This document shows positions 1 to 9,383 of a stretch of DNA of 51,245 nt, piece by piece (positions within the stretch are counted from its first letter, which is position 1; each line of letters begins with the position of its first letter). Below the pieces are notes generated by a model that was not told where the DNA came from, did no database searches, and saw only the letters and a program-made list of their open reading frames with translations. Origin of the DNA: Patescibacteria group bacterium (GTDB lineage Bacteria > Patescibacteriota > UBA1384 > UBA12157 > JAENIV01); the NCBI GenBank assembly GCA_023485405.1, contig JAMCZU010000002.1:1-51245 (forward strand), written 5' to 3'. The position numbers and the translations under genes are program-made.

Positions 1-34
1 TCAAAAAGGGGAAAAAGAAGTATAATAAACATAT

Positions 35-129
<95 letters not shown>

Positions 130-143
130 ATATAAAGGATAAG

Positions 144-608
144 ATGAAAAAGACCTGGCAAGAAAAATTAAAAGACAGTAAAGATTTACCGAAAGTAGTT
201 ACGCTCAAAAAAGAAGCCCAAGCTCACTGGCATGGTAAAACAATGGCCATCCCCGCTCCTTTAGAAGTAAATAAAATTATGGCCAGCGTTCCTAAAGGCA
301 AATTGATTACCATTGATGTCATTCGTCAGAAAATTGCCCAAAAACATAAAACAGATATTGGCTGTCCTCTCACTACCGGTATTTTTTCTTGGATTGCCGC
401 TCATGCTGCCGAAGAGGCGAAAGTGGAAGGAAAAAAACAAATCACGCCTTGGTGGCGAACATTGAAATCCGACGGTTCTTTAAATGAAAAATATCCTGGT
501 GGGGCTGAAAATCAAGGGAAATTACTCCAAAAAGAGGGTCATCAAATAATTCAAAAGGGTAAAAAAGTTAAAGTTCTCAATTTCGAAAAAGCTTTAGCTA
601 AGGTATAA
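144..608 (+). CDS. MGMT-family (alkyltransferase-like) protein without the PCHR cysteine
   Basis: A 154-residue protein resembling the DNA-binding half of O6-alkylguanine-DNA alkyltransferases. VPKGKLITIDVIRQKIA (49-65) matches the helix-turn-helix entry of that fold, followed by a GCPLTTGIFSW block (73-83) and a conserved-looking TPWWRTLKSDGSLNEKYPGG block (101-120). The active-site PCHR motif is absent, and the lone Cys74 is not in that context. It is therefore more likely an alkyltransferase-like DNA-binding protein than a suicide enzyme, which is inference. It begins 17 bases after tRNA-Ser with an AAGGA ribosome site and may share its transcript. A bona fide PCHR enzyme lies at 38089-38400. 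Confidence 0.7.
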   Translation: MKKTWQEKLKDSKDLPKVVTLKKEAQAHWHGKTMAIPAPLEVNKIMASVPKGKLITIDVIRQKIAQKHKTDIGCPLTTGIFSWIAAHAAEEAKVEGKKQITPWWRTLKSDGSLNEKYPGGAENQGKLLQKEGHQIIQKGKKVKVLNFEKALAKV

Positions 609-638
609 TCCGAAATATTTAATTATTTCTTTTGACTT

Positions 639-664
639 CCGCTTCGAGAAGCGGTATTTTTATA
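639..664 (+). terminator. Rho-independent terminator
   Basis: CCGCTT (639-644) pairs with AAGCGG (649-654) across a 4-base loop, followed by TATTTTTAT. It closes the tRNA-Ser/MGMT-like unit. Confidence 0.7.
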
Positions 665-700
665 TCATCACCCTTCGCTAAAGCTTCGGAGTGACAAGTC

Positions 701-1588
701 ATGAAATTTCCCCAAAATAAAAAATTTGCCTTGACAATCATTGATGACACTGACGGGGCAACTATTGAAAATGTTAAACCGGTTTATGATTTTTTATATA
801 AGCTAGGTTTTAAAACGACTAAAACTATTTGGACCTTCCCGTCAAAAGATAAATTTAAGGGACTTTTTTTACAGGATTATCGTTATCGTCAATTTATCAA
901 TAAGCTTCAGCGACAAGGGTTCGAGATTGCCTTGCACTCTGTTGGTTCGGGAAAATTTAATCGTCAAGACACCCTTGATGGTTTGGAAATATTTAAACAA
1001 TTTATTGGCCATTACCCAAAGATGCAAATTAACCATGCTCAAAATCCCGACAATCTTTATTGGGGGATAAAGAGATTATCTTTTTTAAAACCTTTTTGGC
1101 GCTGGTCAAAATTTTCCGGCGACAATCAAAAATCAACCTATTTTTGGGGCGATTATGCTAAAAAAAATATCAAATATATTCGTAACTTTAGTTTTAATTA
1201 TTTAAACACTTTAAAAGTTGATTCTTTGATGCCTTATAAAGATTCTTTAAAACCATATACAAATTATTGGTTCAGTGCGTCAAATGCACCCGATATTTCA
1301 TCTTTCTTAAAAATTACTTCCTATCAAAATATTGATAAATTAGCGGAAGAAGGTGGAGCCGCTATTATTTACACTCATTTTGCTTCTGGTTTTGTGAAAA
1401 ATGGTCAGCTAAACGCTGGATTTCAGAAAAATATGACTTATATTGCTCAAAAGGGTGGTTATTTTGTGCCGGGAAGTATTCTTTTAGATTATCTCTTAAC
1501 CCAGAAAAAACAAAAAAATACTTCAACTTCGGAAATTCGAAAATTAGAACTCAAGTGGTGTTTTGATAAAATAAAATCAAAATTTTAA
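701..1588 (+). CDS. Polysaccharide-deacetylase-fold (NodB-like) protein
   Basis: A 295-residue soluble protein with no signal peptide. The N-terminus FALTIIDDTDGATIENV (9-25) carries the paired Asp of a carbohydrate esterase family 4 type beta strand (D15, D16). FEIALHSVGSG (74-84) supplies a His in the place of the metal-binding His motif, and YTHFASG near residue 225 supplies another His. The second His of the usual HxxxH is not evident, so catalysis is uncertain. A role in envelope sugar deacetylation would fit the glycan locus downstream. No ribosome-binding site is visible before the ATG. The gene converges with the next one and their ends overlap by 4 bases. Confidence 0.55.
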   Translation: MKFPQNKKFALTIIDDTDGATIENVKPVYDFLYKLGFKTTKTIWTFPSKDKFKGLFLQDYRYRQFINKLQRQGFEIALHSVGSGKFNRQDTLDGLEIFKQFIGHYPKMQINHAQNPDNLYWGIKRLSFLKPFWRWSKFSGDNQKSTYFWGDYAKKNIKYIRNFSFNYLNTLKVDSLMPYKDSLKPYTNYWFSASNAPDISSFLKITSYQNIDKLAEEGGAAIIYTHFASGFVKNGQLNAGFQKNMTYIAQKGGYFVPGSILLDYLLTQKKQKNTSTSEIRKLELKWCFDKIKSKF

Positions 1589-2373
1589 TAACGCTTGCTC
1601 ACAATAATTTTGGTTGATGGACCAGTTTGACTATTCAAGGTTAATAGTAGTTCAAATGGATAAAGAAGTGGGCCAAGAATATAACCTAAAAAATTTAATT
1701 TAATGAGACTGTTAACCAGTATAAACCAATGAAATCGAGATAGGAGATTTGTTGAGCAAAGTGGCGCATTCATTAGGAAAAAAACTGGTCTGATTTTTTT
1801 AATTTTGAAACGAAATTTGTCTAAAAGAGAAAATATTGTTTTTTGATCTCGACTGACTTGATGTCGAGCTCTTTGAGTTTTTAGAGGCAAATTTTCTGAA
1901 AAAATAAAAATACCATTTGGTTTTAAAAGTTTGCGAATGTTTTTAATCGCTTGGTTGTATTTTTTATCATCAACAATGTGATAAAGAATATCGAAAGCTG
2001 AAATAATATCAAATTTTCCCAAATTATTTGGCAGTGGTGTAGTGATATCTAACTCAAGTGTCTTAGCATTTCGAAAAGTTTTTTTAATTTGTTTTAAGGC
2101 GTTAGGGCTAAAATCGGAAGCGGTAATATTTTTAACGCCTAAATTTTGCCATCCTTTAATATAAAAGCCACTGCCAGAACCTATATCTAAAACTTTAACT
2201 TTTTTTAAATCAACTTCTTCTGATAGGACAATCTTGTTGAAGACTTTTTCTCTAACACGGTACATCCAATAGTTAAAAGGTAACCCTAAACCAATATAAC
2301 CGACAGTAGATAAGTCGGTTTTTTGATGTCTTTCTTGCCAATAAGCCGTCGCGTTAAAATTTTTATTTGTCAT
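1585..2373 (-). CDS. Class I SAM-dependent methyltransferase
   Basis: A 262-residue protein with the methyltransferase Rossmann core: motif I VLDIGSGSGF (61-70), an acidic residue after strand 2 (ITASDFSPNAL, D87) and FDIISAFDILYHI as motif IV. The C-terminal 80 residues contain hydrophobic stretches that may touch the membrane. The substrate cannot be read from the sequence; position next to envelope genes suggests a lipid or sugar target. A TATAAT box lies only about 12 bases upstream of the ATG, so the message is nearly leaderless. Confidence 0.8.
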   Translation of the reverse strand: MTNKNFNATAYWQERHQKTDLSTVGYIGLGLPFNYWMYRVREKVFNKIVLSEEVDLKKVKVLDIGSGSGFYIKGWQNLGVKNITASDFSPNALKQIKKTFRNAKTLELDITTPLPNNLGKFDIISAFDILYHIVDDKKYNQAIKNIRKLLKPNGIFIFSENLPLKTQRARHQVSRDQKTIFSLLDKFRFKIKKIRPVFFLMNAPLCSTNLLSRFHWFILVNSLIKLNFLGYILGPLLYPFELLLTLNSQTGPSTKIIVSKRY

Positions 2374-2400
2374 CTTAATAGAAAAATTATACTACTAATC

Positions 2401-2429
2401 TTGAAAAATTGGCAATAATTTGGTAAATT
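2401..2429 (+). promoter_or_regulatory. Sigma70-type promoter for tRNA-Arg
   Basis: TTGAAA (2401-2406), a 17-base spacer and TAAATT (2424-2429). It points toward tRNA-Arg and the genes behind it. Confidence 0.55.
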
Positions 2430-2493
2430 TATGGGGAGAAAAAAATGCGCCCGTAAGCCTTTTGCTTTCAGCAAAGCTACGATCGCTAAATTC

Positions 2494-2569
2494 GCGCCCG
2501 TAGCTCAGTGGATAGAGCGCAAGATTGCGGATCTTGAGGTCGGAGGTTCAAATCCTCCCGGGCGCACCA
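2494..2569 (+). tRNA. tRNA-Arg (anticodon GCG)
   Basis: Acceptor arms GCGCCCG (2494-2500) and CGGGCGC (2559-2565) pair fully, then discriminator A and encoded CCA (2567-2569). The D arm has TAGCTCAGTGGATAGAGC. The anticodon loop is TTGCGGA with anticodon GCG (Arg, CGC), and the T arm reads GGAGGTTCAAATCCTCC. Length is 76 bases. Confidence 0.97.
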
Positions 2570-2592
2570 AATTAAATATAAAGGAGCTTTAT

Positions 2593-2955
2593 ATGGGTGA
2601 AAAATTTGGACCATGTATTGAGAAAAAATGTTCTCGATGTTGCGATCCAGTAAAAGTTGCTCGTTTTTTCCCTGAAGAGAAAATTCCTATTGATAAAGAG
2701 GGAGAAAAACTTTGGCAAGAGCGACCAGAGCTTTTAGTATCCGAAAAACATACTGAAAGACCTTTTAAAGCTTACGATTGTCGAAATTTCGATTCTGAAA
2801 CCGGCCATTGCAAAGATTATGATAATCGGCCGGAAATCTGTCAAAATACCAGTTGTATTGATAAAAATTCGTCCTTAACTGTTGACGAACAGCATCAACG
2901 AGTTTTGGAAGAAAAATTTATTTCAATCCCTACTAAGAAAAAAGAGGAAAAATGA
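2593..2955 (+). CDS. YkgJ-family CxxCxxCC-type cysteine-cluster protein
   Basis: A 120-residue protein with eight cysteines at 8, 13, 16, 17, 63, 73, 83 and 88. They form a CSRCC group and a later YDCRNF...HCKDYDNRPEIC...C block, the pattern of the YkgJ/UPF0153 putative metal-binding family. The start was set at ATG 2593 because AAGGAG (2581-2586) precedes it and any upstream extension would read through tRNA-Arg. It ends in an ATGA overlap with ddl, so the two are translationally coupled. The bound metal and the role are unknown. Confidence 0.75.
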   Translation: MGEKFGPCIEKKCSRCCDPVKVARFFPEEKIPIDKEGEKLWQERPELLVSEKHTERPFKAYDCRNFDSETGHCKDYDNRPEICQNTSCIDKNSSLTVDEQHQRVLEEKFISIPTKKKEEK

Positions 2956-4025
2956 AAAAAATACGAGTAGGAATTATTTTTGGAGGAAAATCAGTAGAAC
3001 ATGAAGTTTCTCTACAATCAGCCAAAAATATTTATGCTGCCATCGATCGTGAAAAATATGAACCTATGTTAATCGGTGTAGATAAAAAAGGTAAGTGGTT
3101 AGTTTTGAATTCTCAAAAATTTTTAATTGATGAAAATAACCCTAAAAATATTACTATTAACAATCAAAAAAGTTACGAAATTATTCCTTCAGAGATCTGT
3201 CATGGAAGTTCGTCAATTGATGTCGCCTTTCCGGTAATTCATGGGCCTTATGGTGAAGATGGCACGTTGCAAGGTCTTTTAAAATTAGCAGATATACCGT
3301 TTGTTGGTGCGGGAGTGCTTGGCTCGGCTATTGGGATGGACAAAGACATTACAAAAAGGTTACTTCGCGAATCAGGAATTCCAATTGGTAATTTCTTAGT
3401 TTTTCATCAAGGAAAAGAAAAACCAACTTTTGAGTTTGTTAAAGAAAAACTTGGTTTACCTTTTTTTCTAAAACCAGCCAATACTGGCTCGTCAGTTGGT
3501 ATTAATAAAGTTCATTCGAAAGAAGAATTTGATAAGGCTTATGAAAATGCCCTCCAATACGACAATAAAATTATGGCTGAAGAATATATTCAAGGTAAGG
3601 AATTGGAATGTTCAGTTTTGGGTAATGACAAACCAATCGCATCTGTTGTGGGTGAAGTCATTCCTCGGCATGAGTTTTATTCTTATGAAGCTAAATATCT
3701 TGATGAAAATGGTGCATTTCTAGAAATACCTGCTAAAATATCCAAAGAGTTATCTAATCAAGTAAAAAAAACAGCTGTTCAAGTCTTTGAATTTCTTGAA
3801 TGCGAAGGTATGGCACGGGTTGACTTCTTTTTAAGAAAAGATAGTAAGATTTTTGTTAATGAAATTAATACGATTCCTGGTTTCACTTCTATTAGTATGT
3901 ATCCTCGACTCTGGGAAGCCAGCGGTGTTTCTCTTAAGGAACTTATTAGTCAACTTATTAAGCTAGCCATTGAAAGACATGGAAAAGAAAGAAAGATAAA
4001 AACTGATTATCTTATGTTAAAATAG
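2952..4025 (+). CDS. ddl: D-alanine--D-alanine ligase
   Basis: A 357-residue ATP-grasp enzyme that joins two D-Ala residues for the peptidoglycan stem. Recognisable family blocks are GGKSVEHEVSLQSA (11-24), GPYGEDGTLQG, PANTGSSVGI in the ATP-binding core, ARVDFF, and the metal-binding end VNEINTIPGFTSISMYP. Length is normal for the family. Its start overlaps the stop of the Cys-cluster gene (ATGA), and it is followed directly by the glycan flippase. It shows that the cell makes peptidoglycan precursors. Confidence 0.95.
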   Translation: MKKIRVGIIFGGKSVEHEVSLQSAKNIYAAIDREKYEPMLIGVDKKGKWLVLNSQKFLIDENNPKNITINNQKSYEIIPSEICHGSSSIDVAFPVIHGPYGEDGTLQGLLKLADIPFVGAGVLGSAIGMDKDITKRLLRESGIPIGNFLVFHQGKEKPTFEFVKEKLGLPFFLKPANTGSSVGINKVHSKEEFDKAYENALQYDNKIMAEEYIQGKELECSVLGNDKPIASVVGEVIPRHEFYSYEAKYLDENGAFLEIPAKISKELSNQVKKTAVQVFEFLECEGMARVDFFLRKDSKIFVNEINTIPGFTSISMYPRLWEASGVSLKELISQLIKLAIERHGKERKIKTDYLMLK

Positions 4026-4045
4026 GTAGGTTTTAAAATTTATTT

Positions 4046-5500
4046 ATGTCTTTAACCAGAAAAGTTGCTCACAATACCATCGTTCAAATTGTTGGCAAGG
4101 TGATTACCACCTTGATTTCTTTATTTTTAGTTGCCGCCTTGACTCGTTATTTAGGGGTTTCGAGCTATGGTCAATATACAACTATTTTTGCCTATACCCA
4201 ATTTTTTGCAGTCTTGGCTGATTTTGGCTTTTTCTGGTTTTTAGTCAGAGAAATTGCCAAACCCGATGTTGATAGTGATAAAATTACCAATAATGTCTTA
4301 ACTTTTCGAAGTATTATCGCTCTTAGTATTTTTGCTTTATCGTTTTTAATCGCTCTTTTAATCCCTCAATATCATGATATCCGTTTAGGTATTGGGATTA
4401 TTGCCGCGGCCACTTTTTGGATGACTTTAAATGGGACTTATGTTGGTATTTTCCAAAACAAATTACGGATGGATAAAGCGGCCATCACTGATATTATCGG
4501 TCGCTTAGTTATTTTTGCTCTTATTCTTTACCAAATTAAAAGTAACGCTTCGCTTGATCTTATTTTATGGTCATATTTTTTGGGTAATATGGCTAATTTC
4601 TTTGCTAGTGCTTATCTAGGCCGAGCTTATCTTCATTTTAAGTTAGCTTTTGACTTTAATCTTTGGAAAAAGATTTTTTGGGAGTGTTTGCCAATTTCGG
4701 TGGTGACAATTCTGGCGATGATTTATTTTAAAGTTGATACAATTATGCTTTCACTTCTTCGTAGTTCGACTGATGTTGGTATCTATGGTCCGCCTTATAA
4801 AGTGGTTGAAATTTTGCTTTTGCTTCCTTCGATTTTTATGGGTAATGTTTTTCCAATTATTACTCGTTATATTTATGAGAAAAATGATCAAGTGCAAAAG
4901 ATTTTTCAAAAAGCCTTTGATTTTCTAATAGTTATCGCTGTCCCCATCGTAGTCGGAGTAATTTTTACCGCGCCTCGGATTATTGAAATTATTGCCGGCA
5001 GCGATTTTACAACCATTCACACTATTGGTCCGGTTTGGGGTATTCCGGCAACTTCTGGTTTTGCTTTACAAATACTGATTGTGGCGGTGGGTATTTCTTT
5101 TTTATCTCATCTTTTTGGCTACACGGTTATTTCTTTGGGCCAACAAAAGAAACTAGTCTGGCCTAATTTGGTTTTAGTCTTTTTTAATATTAGTTTAAAC
5201 CTGATTTTAATTCCTAAAATATCATATATTGGCGCGGCGATTACTACGGTGCTGACAGAAATGCTGGTTGTTTTACTTTATTTTGCGGTGATGCGGCGCT
5301 TCTTTGATCAGAAAATTCATCTTCAAATCTTGTGGAAGGTGATCTTTTCTGGTATAGTCTTAGGTTTAGTTTTAAAATTCCTAAGCTTTTTAGCGTTATG
5401 GTATTTAGTACCACTTGGTGGGCTAGTTTACTTTTTAAGTCTGTATTTAGTTAAAGGAATATCAAAAGAAACGATAACCGAGGTTATTAAAGTAAAATGA
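4046..5500 (+). CDS. Oligosaccharide flippase (Wzx/MATE-type, MOP superfamily)
   Basis: A 484-residue polytopic membrane protein with about 12-14 hydrophobic segments. The N-terminus has VAHNTIVQIVGKVITTLISLFL followed by YLGVSSYGQY, the start typical of polysaccharide biosynthesis flippases. It probably moves undecaprenyl-linked oligosaccharides across the membrane. It heads a run of glycosyltransferase genes, which supports the call. No ribosome-binding site is obvious before the ATG. Confidence 0.85.
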   Translation: MSLTRKVAHNTIVQIVGKVITTLISLFLVAALTRYLGVSSYGQYTTIFAYTQFFAVLADFGFFWFLVREIAKPDVDSDKITNNVLTFRSIIALSIFALSFLIALLIPQYHDIRLGIGIIAAATFWMTLNGTYVGIFQNKLRMDKAAITDIIGRLVIFALILYQIKSNASLDLILWSYFLGNMANFFASAYLGRAYLHFKLAFDFNLWKKIFWECLPISVVTILAMIYFKVDTIMLSLLRSSTDVGIYGPPYKVVEILLLLPSIFMGNVFPIITRYIYEKNDQVQKIFQKAFDFLIVIAVPIVVGVIFTAPRIIEIIAGSDFTTIHTIGPVWGIPATSGFALQILIVAVGISFLSHLFGYTVISLGQQKKLVWPNLVLVFFNISLNLILIPKISYIGAAITTVLTEMLVVLLYFAVMRRFFDQKIHLQILWKVIFSGIVLGLVLKFLSFLALWYLVPLGGLVYFLSLYLVKGISKETITEVIKVK

Positions 5501-5513
5501 ATGAGATAAAACA

Positions 5514-6593
5514 ATGAAGATAGCAATAGACGCACAAACGACACTTGGTCAAAAGACTGGTTTTGGTTTTTATGTTAAAAATTTAGTCGAAGCTTTGGCT
5601 AAGGTTGACCCTGAAAATCAATATATTTTAATTAAACCTAAAACAGAGACAGATTTTCCGACTTGGAAAAGATTTTGGTGGGACCAAGTGGCTTTTCCTT
5701 GGAAATCTCGTCGGGCAAAAGTTGATTTAATCCATCAACCCTGTTTTTCGGCTCCACTTTTTTATCCAGGCAAAGTGATTGCTACTTGTCACGATTTAAT
5801 TTCTGTCTTCTTTCCGGAAAATTTACCTTTGGCTTCTCGACTTTTTTATTCCCGCTGGATGCCATTTTCTTACCGAAAAGCCTTAATGCTCATTGCTGAC
5901 AGCGAACACACTAAAAGAGATATTATATCGCTTTTAAAAATCCCGTCATCACAAATTAGAGTAGTTCATTTAGCAGTTTCGCCTGATTTTAAACCAGTTG
6001 AAAGTAAATCAAAAATTACTAAAATTGGACAAAAATATCAAACCGGTCCAAAGTATTTATTACATGTGGGGACACTGGAACCGCGTAAAAATTTAGAATT
6101 TTTAGTGCGAACTTTTGCTTTGGCGGTGCGTGAAGGAATTTCCGAGAACTTGGTTATTACCGGTAAAAAAGGTTGGTATTATGATGGACTTTTTAAGTTG
6201 GTTAAAAAATTAAATCTTGAAAAAAAAGTCATTTTTACTGGTTATGTTGAGGAAAATGACTTGCCAGCCCTTTACTCTGGGGCAACGGTTTTTTTGTTTC
6301 CGTCTTTATATGAAGGTTTTGGCCTGCCGCCACTGGAGGCAATGGCCTGTGGTACGCCAGTTATTTCTTCAAACACCTCTTCTTTGCCAGAGGTAGTAGG
6401 CCGTGCTGGTCTTCTACTGCCACCGCGGGACGAAAGATTATGGGCCAGGAATATTTTAAAGGTCATTAAAGATAAAGGTTTAGCTGAAACTTTAAAGAAG
6501 TTGGGCCCAAGACAAGCGGCCAAATTTACTTGGGAAAATACCGCTCGTCAGACCATTGAAGTTTATAAAGAAGCGATGGGGAAAAAATTATGA
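5514..6593 (+). CDS. Glycosyltransferase family 4
   Basis: A 359-residue GT-B glycosyltransferase. The N-terminal domain begins MKIAIDAQTTLGQKTGFGFY. The C-terminal domain has LHVGTLEPRKNLEFLV and the retaining-enzyme EX7E block FPSLYEGFGLPPLEAMACG at about residues 261-279. It probably transfers a nucleotide-activated hexose to a lipid-linked glycan in the cytoplasm. Its stop overlaps the start of the next, related GT4 gene by ATGA, so the pair is coupled. Confidence 0.9.
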   Translation: MKIAIDAQTTLGQKTGFGFYVKNLVEALAKVDPENQYILIKPKTETDFPTWKRFWWDQVAFPWKSRRAKVDLIHQPCFSAPLFYPGKVIATCHDLISVFFPENLPLASRLFYSRWMPFSYRKALMLIADSEHTKRDIISLLKIPSSQIRVVHLAVSPDFKPVESKSKITKIGQKYQTGPKYLLHVGTLEPRKNLEFLVRTFALAVREGISENLVITGKKGWYYDGLFKLVKKLNLEKKVIFTGYVEENDLPALYSGATVFLFPSLYEGFGLPPLEAMACGTPVISSNTSSLPEVVGRAGLLLPPRDERLWARNILKVIKDKGLAETLKKLGPRQAAKFTWENTARQTIEVYKEAMGKKL

Positions 6594-7729
6594 AAATTGC
6601 CATTGATGCTTCAAGGGCAATTAATGAAAAAGCGGGGATTGGCCGATATACTTTGGAGTTGACTCGTCAGTTACTTAAAAGTGATTCAAAAAATACTTAT
6701 CTTTTACTTTTTAGTTTTATGAGGAGCAGTAGTCGTAAAGAAAAAATCATTAAAGAATTTCGTACTTATAAAAATGTGGAAGTAAAAATTTTAAGAATTC
6801 CTGGAAATTTGAAAGAAAAAGTTTGGGGTTGGAAATTACCATGGTTTAAAAGTCTTTTAAAAGATGCGGACATTTTTTACGCTCCCAGTTTTTTAGAAGT
6901 GAATTTAGGTTTAAATTTGCCCCAAGTAGTCACCATTTATGATTTAACCACTTTTCTTTTTCCCGAGCATCTTGGTAAAAAGATGTCGGATTTTTTTAAT
7001 TTAAAAACCCAGCAGGCTTGTTCGAAAGCCTCTAAAATCATTGCGATCTCAAAGTCTACTAAAAATGATTTAGAAAAAATCTTAAAAATTAAGGAATCAA
7101 AAATTACGGTTATTTATCCAGGTCGAAATTTAATAGGTACCATGGCCAAAAATTTACCATCATTTTTAAAAGCAAAATCATATATTTTAGCGGTGGGTAC
7201 GATTGAACCAAGAAAAAATCTAATTAGTCTTTTTAAGGCTTATGCGATCTTACCGCCACGACTCCAAGAACAATACCCTTTAGTTGTTGTTGGTGCCAAG
7301 GGTTGGAATACGGGAAAAATTTTTGATATTTTAAATCATTTGAAATTAGAAAATAAAGTAAAATTTTTGGGTTTCGTGCCTGATGCGATGTTGGGGAAAC
7401 TCTATAAAGAAGCGGCTGTTTTTGTTTATCCTAGTTTGTATGAAGGTTTTGGCTTTCCGGTTTTAGAAGCTCTTTCTTTTGGTACACCAGTGGTGACATC
7501 CAGCATTTCTTCTTTGCCGGAAGTGGCAGGTAAGGCCGCTATTCTTATTGACCCGCAAGATCCAAAATCAATTTCGAGTGGTCTTCAGAAATTATTAGAA
7601 CACAAAGAAGAGATAGCACTCTTGAAGGGAAACGCTCGTATTCAGGCTAATAAATTTTCTTGGAGCACGGCCGCACGTGAGACTTTAGTAGTTTTTGACG
7701 AGGTAGTAAAAAAGGTTCATGAAGATTAA
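6590..7729 (+). CDS. Glycosyltransferase family 4
   Basis: A 379-residue GT-B enzyme and diverged paralogue of the gene before it. Shared features are MKIAIDASRAINEKAGIGRY at the start, LAVGTIEPRKNLISLF, and YPSLYEGFGFPVLEALSFG containing the EX7E pair at about residues 280-298. It starts at an ATGA overlap with the upstream GT4 and overlaps the next gene by 11 bases, so this is a tightly coupled operon. The donor and acceptor sugars cannot be read. Confidence 0.9.
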   Translation: MKIAIDASRAINEKAGIGRYTLELTRQLLKSDSKNTYLLLFSFMRSSSRKEKIIKEFRTYKNVEVKILRIPGNLKEKVWGWKLPWFKSLLKDADIFYAPSFLEVNLGLNLPQVVTIYDLTTFLFPEHLGKKMSDFFNLKTQQACSKASKIIAISKSTKNDLEKILKIKESKITVIYPGRNLIGTMAKNLPSFLKAKSYILAVGTIEPRKNLISLFKAYAILPPRLQEQYPLVVVGAKGWNTGKIFDILNHLKLENKVKFLGFVPDAMLGKLYKEAAVFVYPSLYEGFGFPVLEALSFGTPVVTSSISSLPEVAGKAAILIDPQDPKSISSGLQKLLEHKEEIALLKGNARIQANKFSWSTAARETLVVFDEVVKKVHED

Positions 7730-9383
7730 TTTTCTCCAAAAATTATTAATAGCCTGGGGTATATTTTGGGGTGTCTTAGGGATAGGTCTCTATTTTTTGG
7801 GACTTTTGGGTTTATTTTATCAGAATATAGTAATTGCTTACGGTTTAATCTGTTTTGTTGTTCTAGTATATTTTTTATTTAAGCAAAGTCCGCCAGCTGG
7901 CGAGTTCTCTGCAATCAAAAAAGATTGGGTTGTTGGTGTAATTTTAATTGGTTTTTTGGCTTTTGCCGTTTTAAATTTTCTAATTCTACTGGCACCGGAA
8001 GTTGGTTTTGATGCGCTCTGGTATCACTTAACTTTGCCAAAAATTTATCTGATGACGTACCATGTTTCTTATCTTCCTGGTGGACTACTTTATTACTCAG
8101 TCATGCCGCGACTAGCCGAAATGATCTATGGTTTTGGTCTGAGTTTGGATCATACGGGGATGTTGCCAAAAATTATTCATTATTTGTTTGGTTTTGCCTG
8201 GGCGGCGTCAACATATCTTTTCGCGCGTTTATTTTTAGGAAGAAAACATGCGTTACTCGTGTCTTTAATTTGTTATGGGACATATCTTACAACTTGGCTC
8301 TCACAGACTGCTTATATTGATTTAATTGTCGCTTTTTATTCGGCAATGGCACTTTGGGGAACATTTAAATATTTAGAAAATCGTCATCCAAATTATCTTT
8401 ATCTTTCGGCGATTTTTATGGGTTTAACTTTAGCGAGTAAACTTTATGGATTGATTTTGTTATTAGTGATCTTTGGTGTTTTAATTTCAAAGGCTAATTG
8501 GAAAATGACCATTCGTTTTACCGGAATTGCGATTGCGATTGTTTTACCATTTTATCTTCAAGCGTATTTTTCGACTGGTAATCCTTTTTATCCGGTCTTT
8601 TCAGTGCAGGAATCGGCTTTAACAATGTACACCGGTGGTTATACTAACTTAAGAGATTGGTATCTTGAAGGTTGGTGGCAGCATCTGCCCAATCTTTTTT
8701 GGGAAATGGTGGTTTATCGTTTCACCCCCATTTTTAGTTTAGTCTTTTTGGTTTTTTTCGCGAAAAATTGGCAAAAAATGTTGCCACTGCTAATTGTTTT
8801 TTTGAGTTTCTTTTTTCTCTGGTCTCTTAATCCTGTTCAGGAGCCTCGTTATTTTATTGTCATTTTGCCGGTGATAGCTACTATTTCAATCTATGTTCTA
8901 GCTAGTATCGAATGGAAAATATTTAAAGTGATCGCCATTGTTTTAGCATTAGTCGGTCTGATTTTTAATTTTTCTTATACTAAGAGCCAATTTAAGGAAA
9001 CACTAGAAGAAATTTTTGGCAAAAATCCACGTCAAAACTATCTTCAAGCAAGATTGACTCCACCGCGAAATTTTTATGATTTTTCAGGAACTTTTTCTCA
9101 AGAAATACAAGATAAAAAAGTCTTAACGGTTAATATTCACAATCTTTTTTATCTTAATTTTAATTTTTGGGATTGGAGCTTTATTGAAGATAAGTATGAC
9201 CCTAATGCGTCGGCGGTGACCATGGCTTCCGAGCTAAAAAATAATGGTTATAATTTTGTCTTAATTGGTCATTTAAGCGCTGCGCAGTGGTTAGGGTTAC
9301 CGTCGGACGAAGTAGACAAAAATTTTAAACTGATTCTTAAAGAAAACGATTTTTCGCTTTACAAAATTGGAGAAAATAAATGA
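7719..9383 (+). CDS. GT39-like integral-membrane glycosyltransferase (GT-C fold)
   Basis: A 554-residue protein with about 10-12 membrane segments and a C-terminal extracytoplasmic tail. LAPEVGFDALWYHLTLPKIY in the first outer loop carries the acidic residues expected of GT-C enzymes that use polyprenyl-phosphate sugars. The next gene is a GT2 polyprenyl-phosphate sugar synthase overlapping by ATGA, a natural donor supplier. A 12-base perfect palindrome (7891-7902) lies in frame and encodes the PPAG part of a KQSPPAGEFSA loop, possibly an inserted repeat. Confidence 0.75.
   Translation: MKINFLQKLLIAWGIFWGVLGIGLYFLGLLGLFYQNIVIAYGLICFVVLVYFLFKQSPPAGEFSAIKKDWVVGVILIGFLAFAVLNFLILLAPEVGFDALWYHLTLPKIYLMTYHVSYLPGGLLYYSVMPRLAEMIYGFGLSLDHTGMLPKIIHYLFGFAWAASTYLFARLFLGRKHALLVSLICYGTYLTTWLSQTAYIDLIVAFYSAMALWGTFKYLENRHPNYLYLSAIFMGLTLASKLYGLILLLVIFGVLISKANWKMTIRFTGIAIAIVLPFYLQAYFSTGNPFYPVFSVQESALTMYTGGYTNLRDWYLEGWWQHLPNLFWEMVVYRFTPIFSLVFLVFFAKNWQKMLPLLIVFLSFFFLWSLNPVQEPRYFIVILPVIATISIYVLASIEWKIFKVIAIVLALVGLIFNFSYTKSQFKETLEEIFGKNPRQNYLQARLTPPRNFYDFSGTFSQEIQDKKVLTVNIHNLFYLNFNFWDWSFIEDKYDPNASAVTMASELKNNGYNFVLIGHLSAAQWLGLPSDEVDKNFKLILKENDFSLYKIGENK

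Noticed and set aside
2431-2592. Upstream extension of the Cys-cluster protein ORF
   Set aside because: It would translate through tRNA-Arg. ATG 2593 has AAGGAG directly upstream and gives the family-like start.
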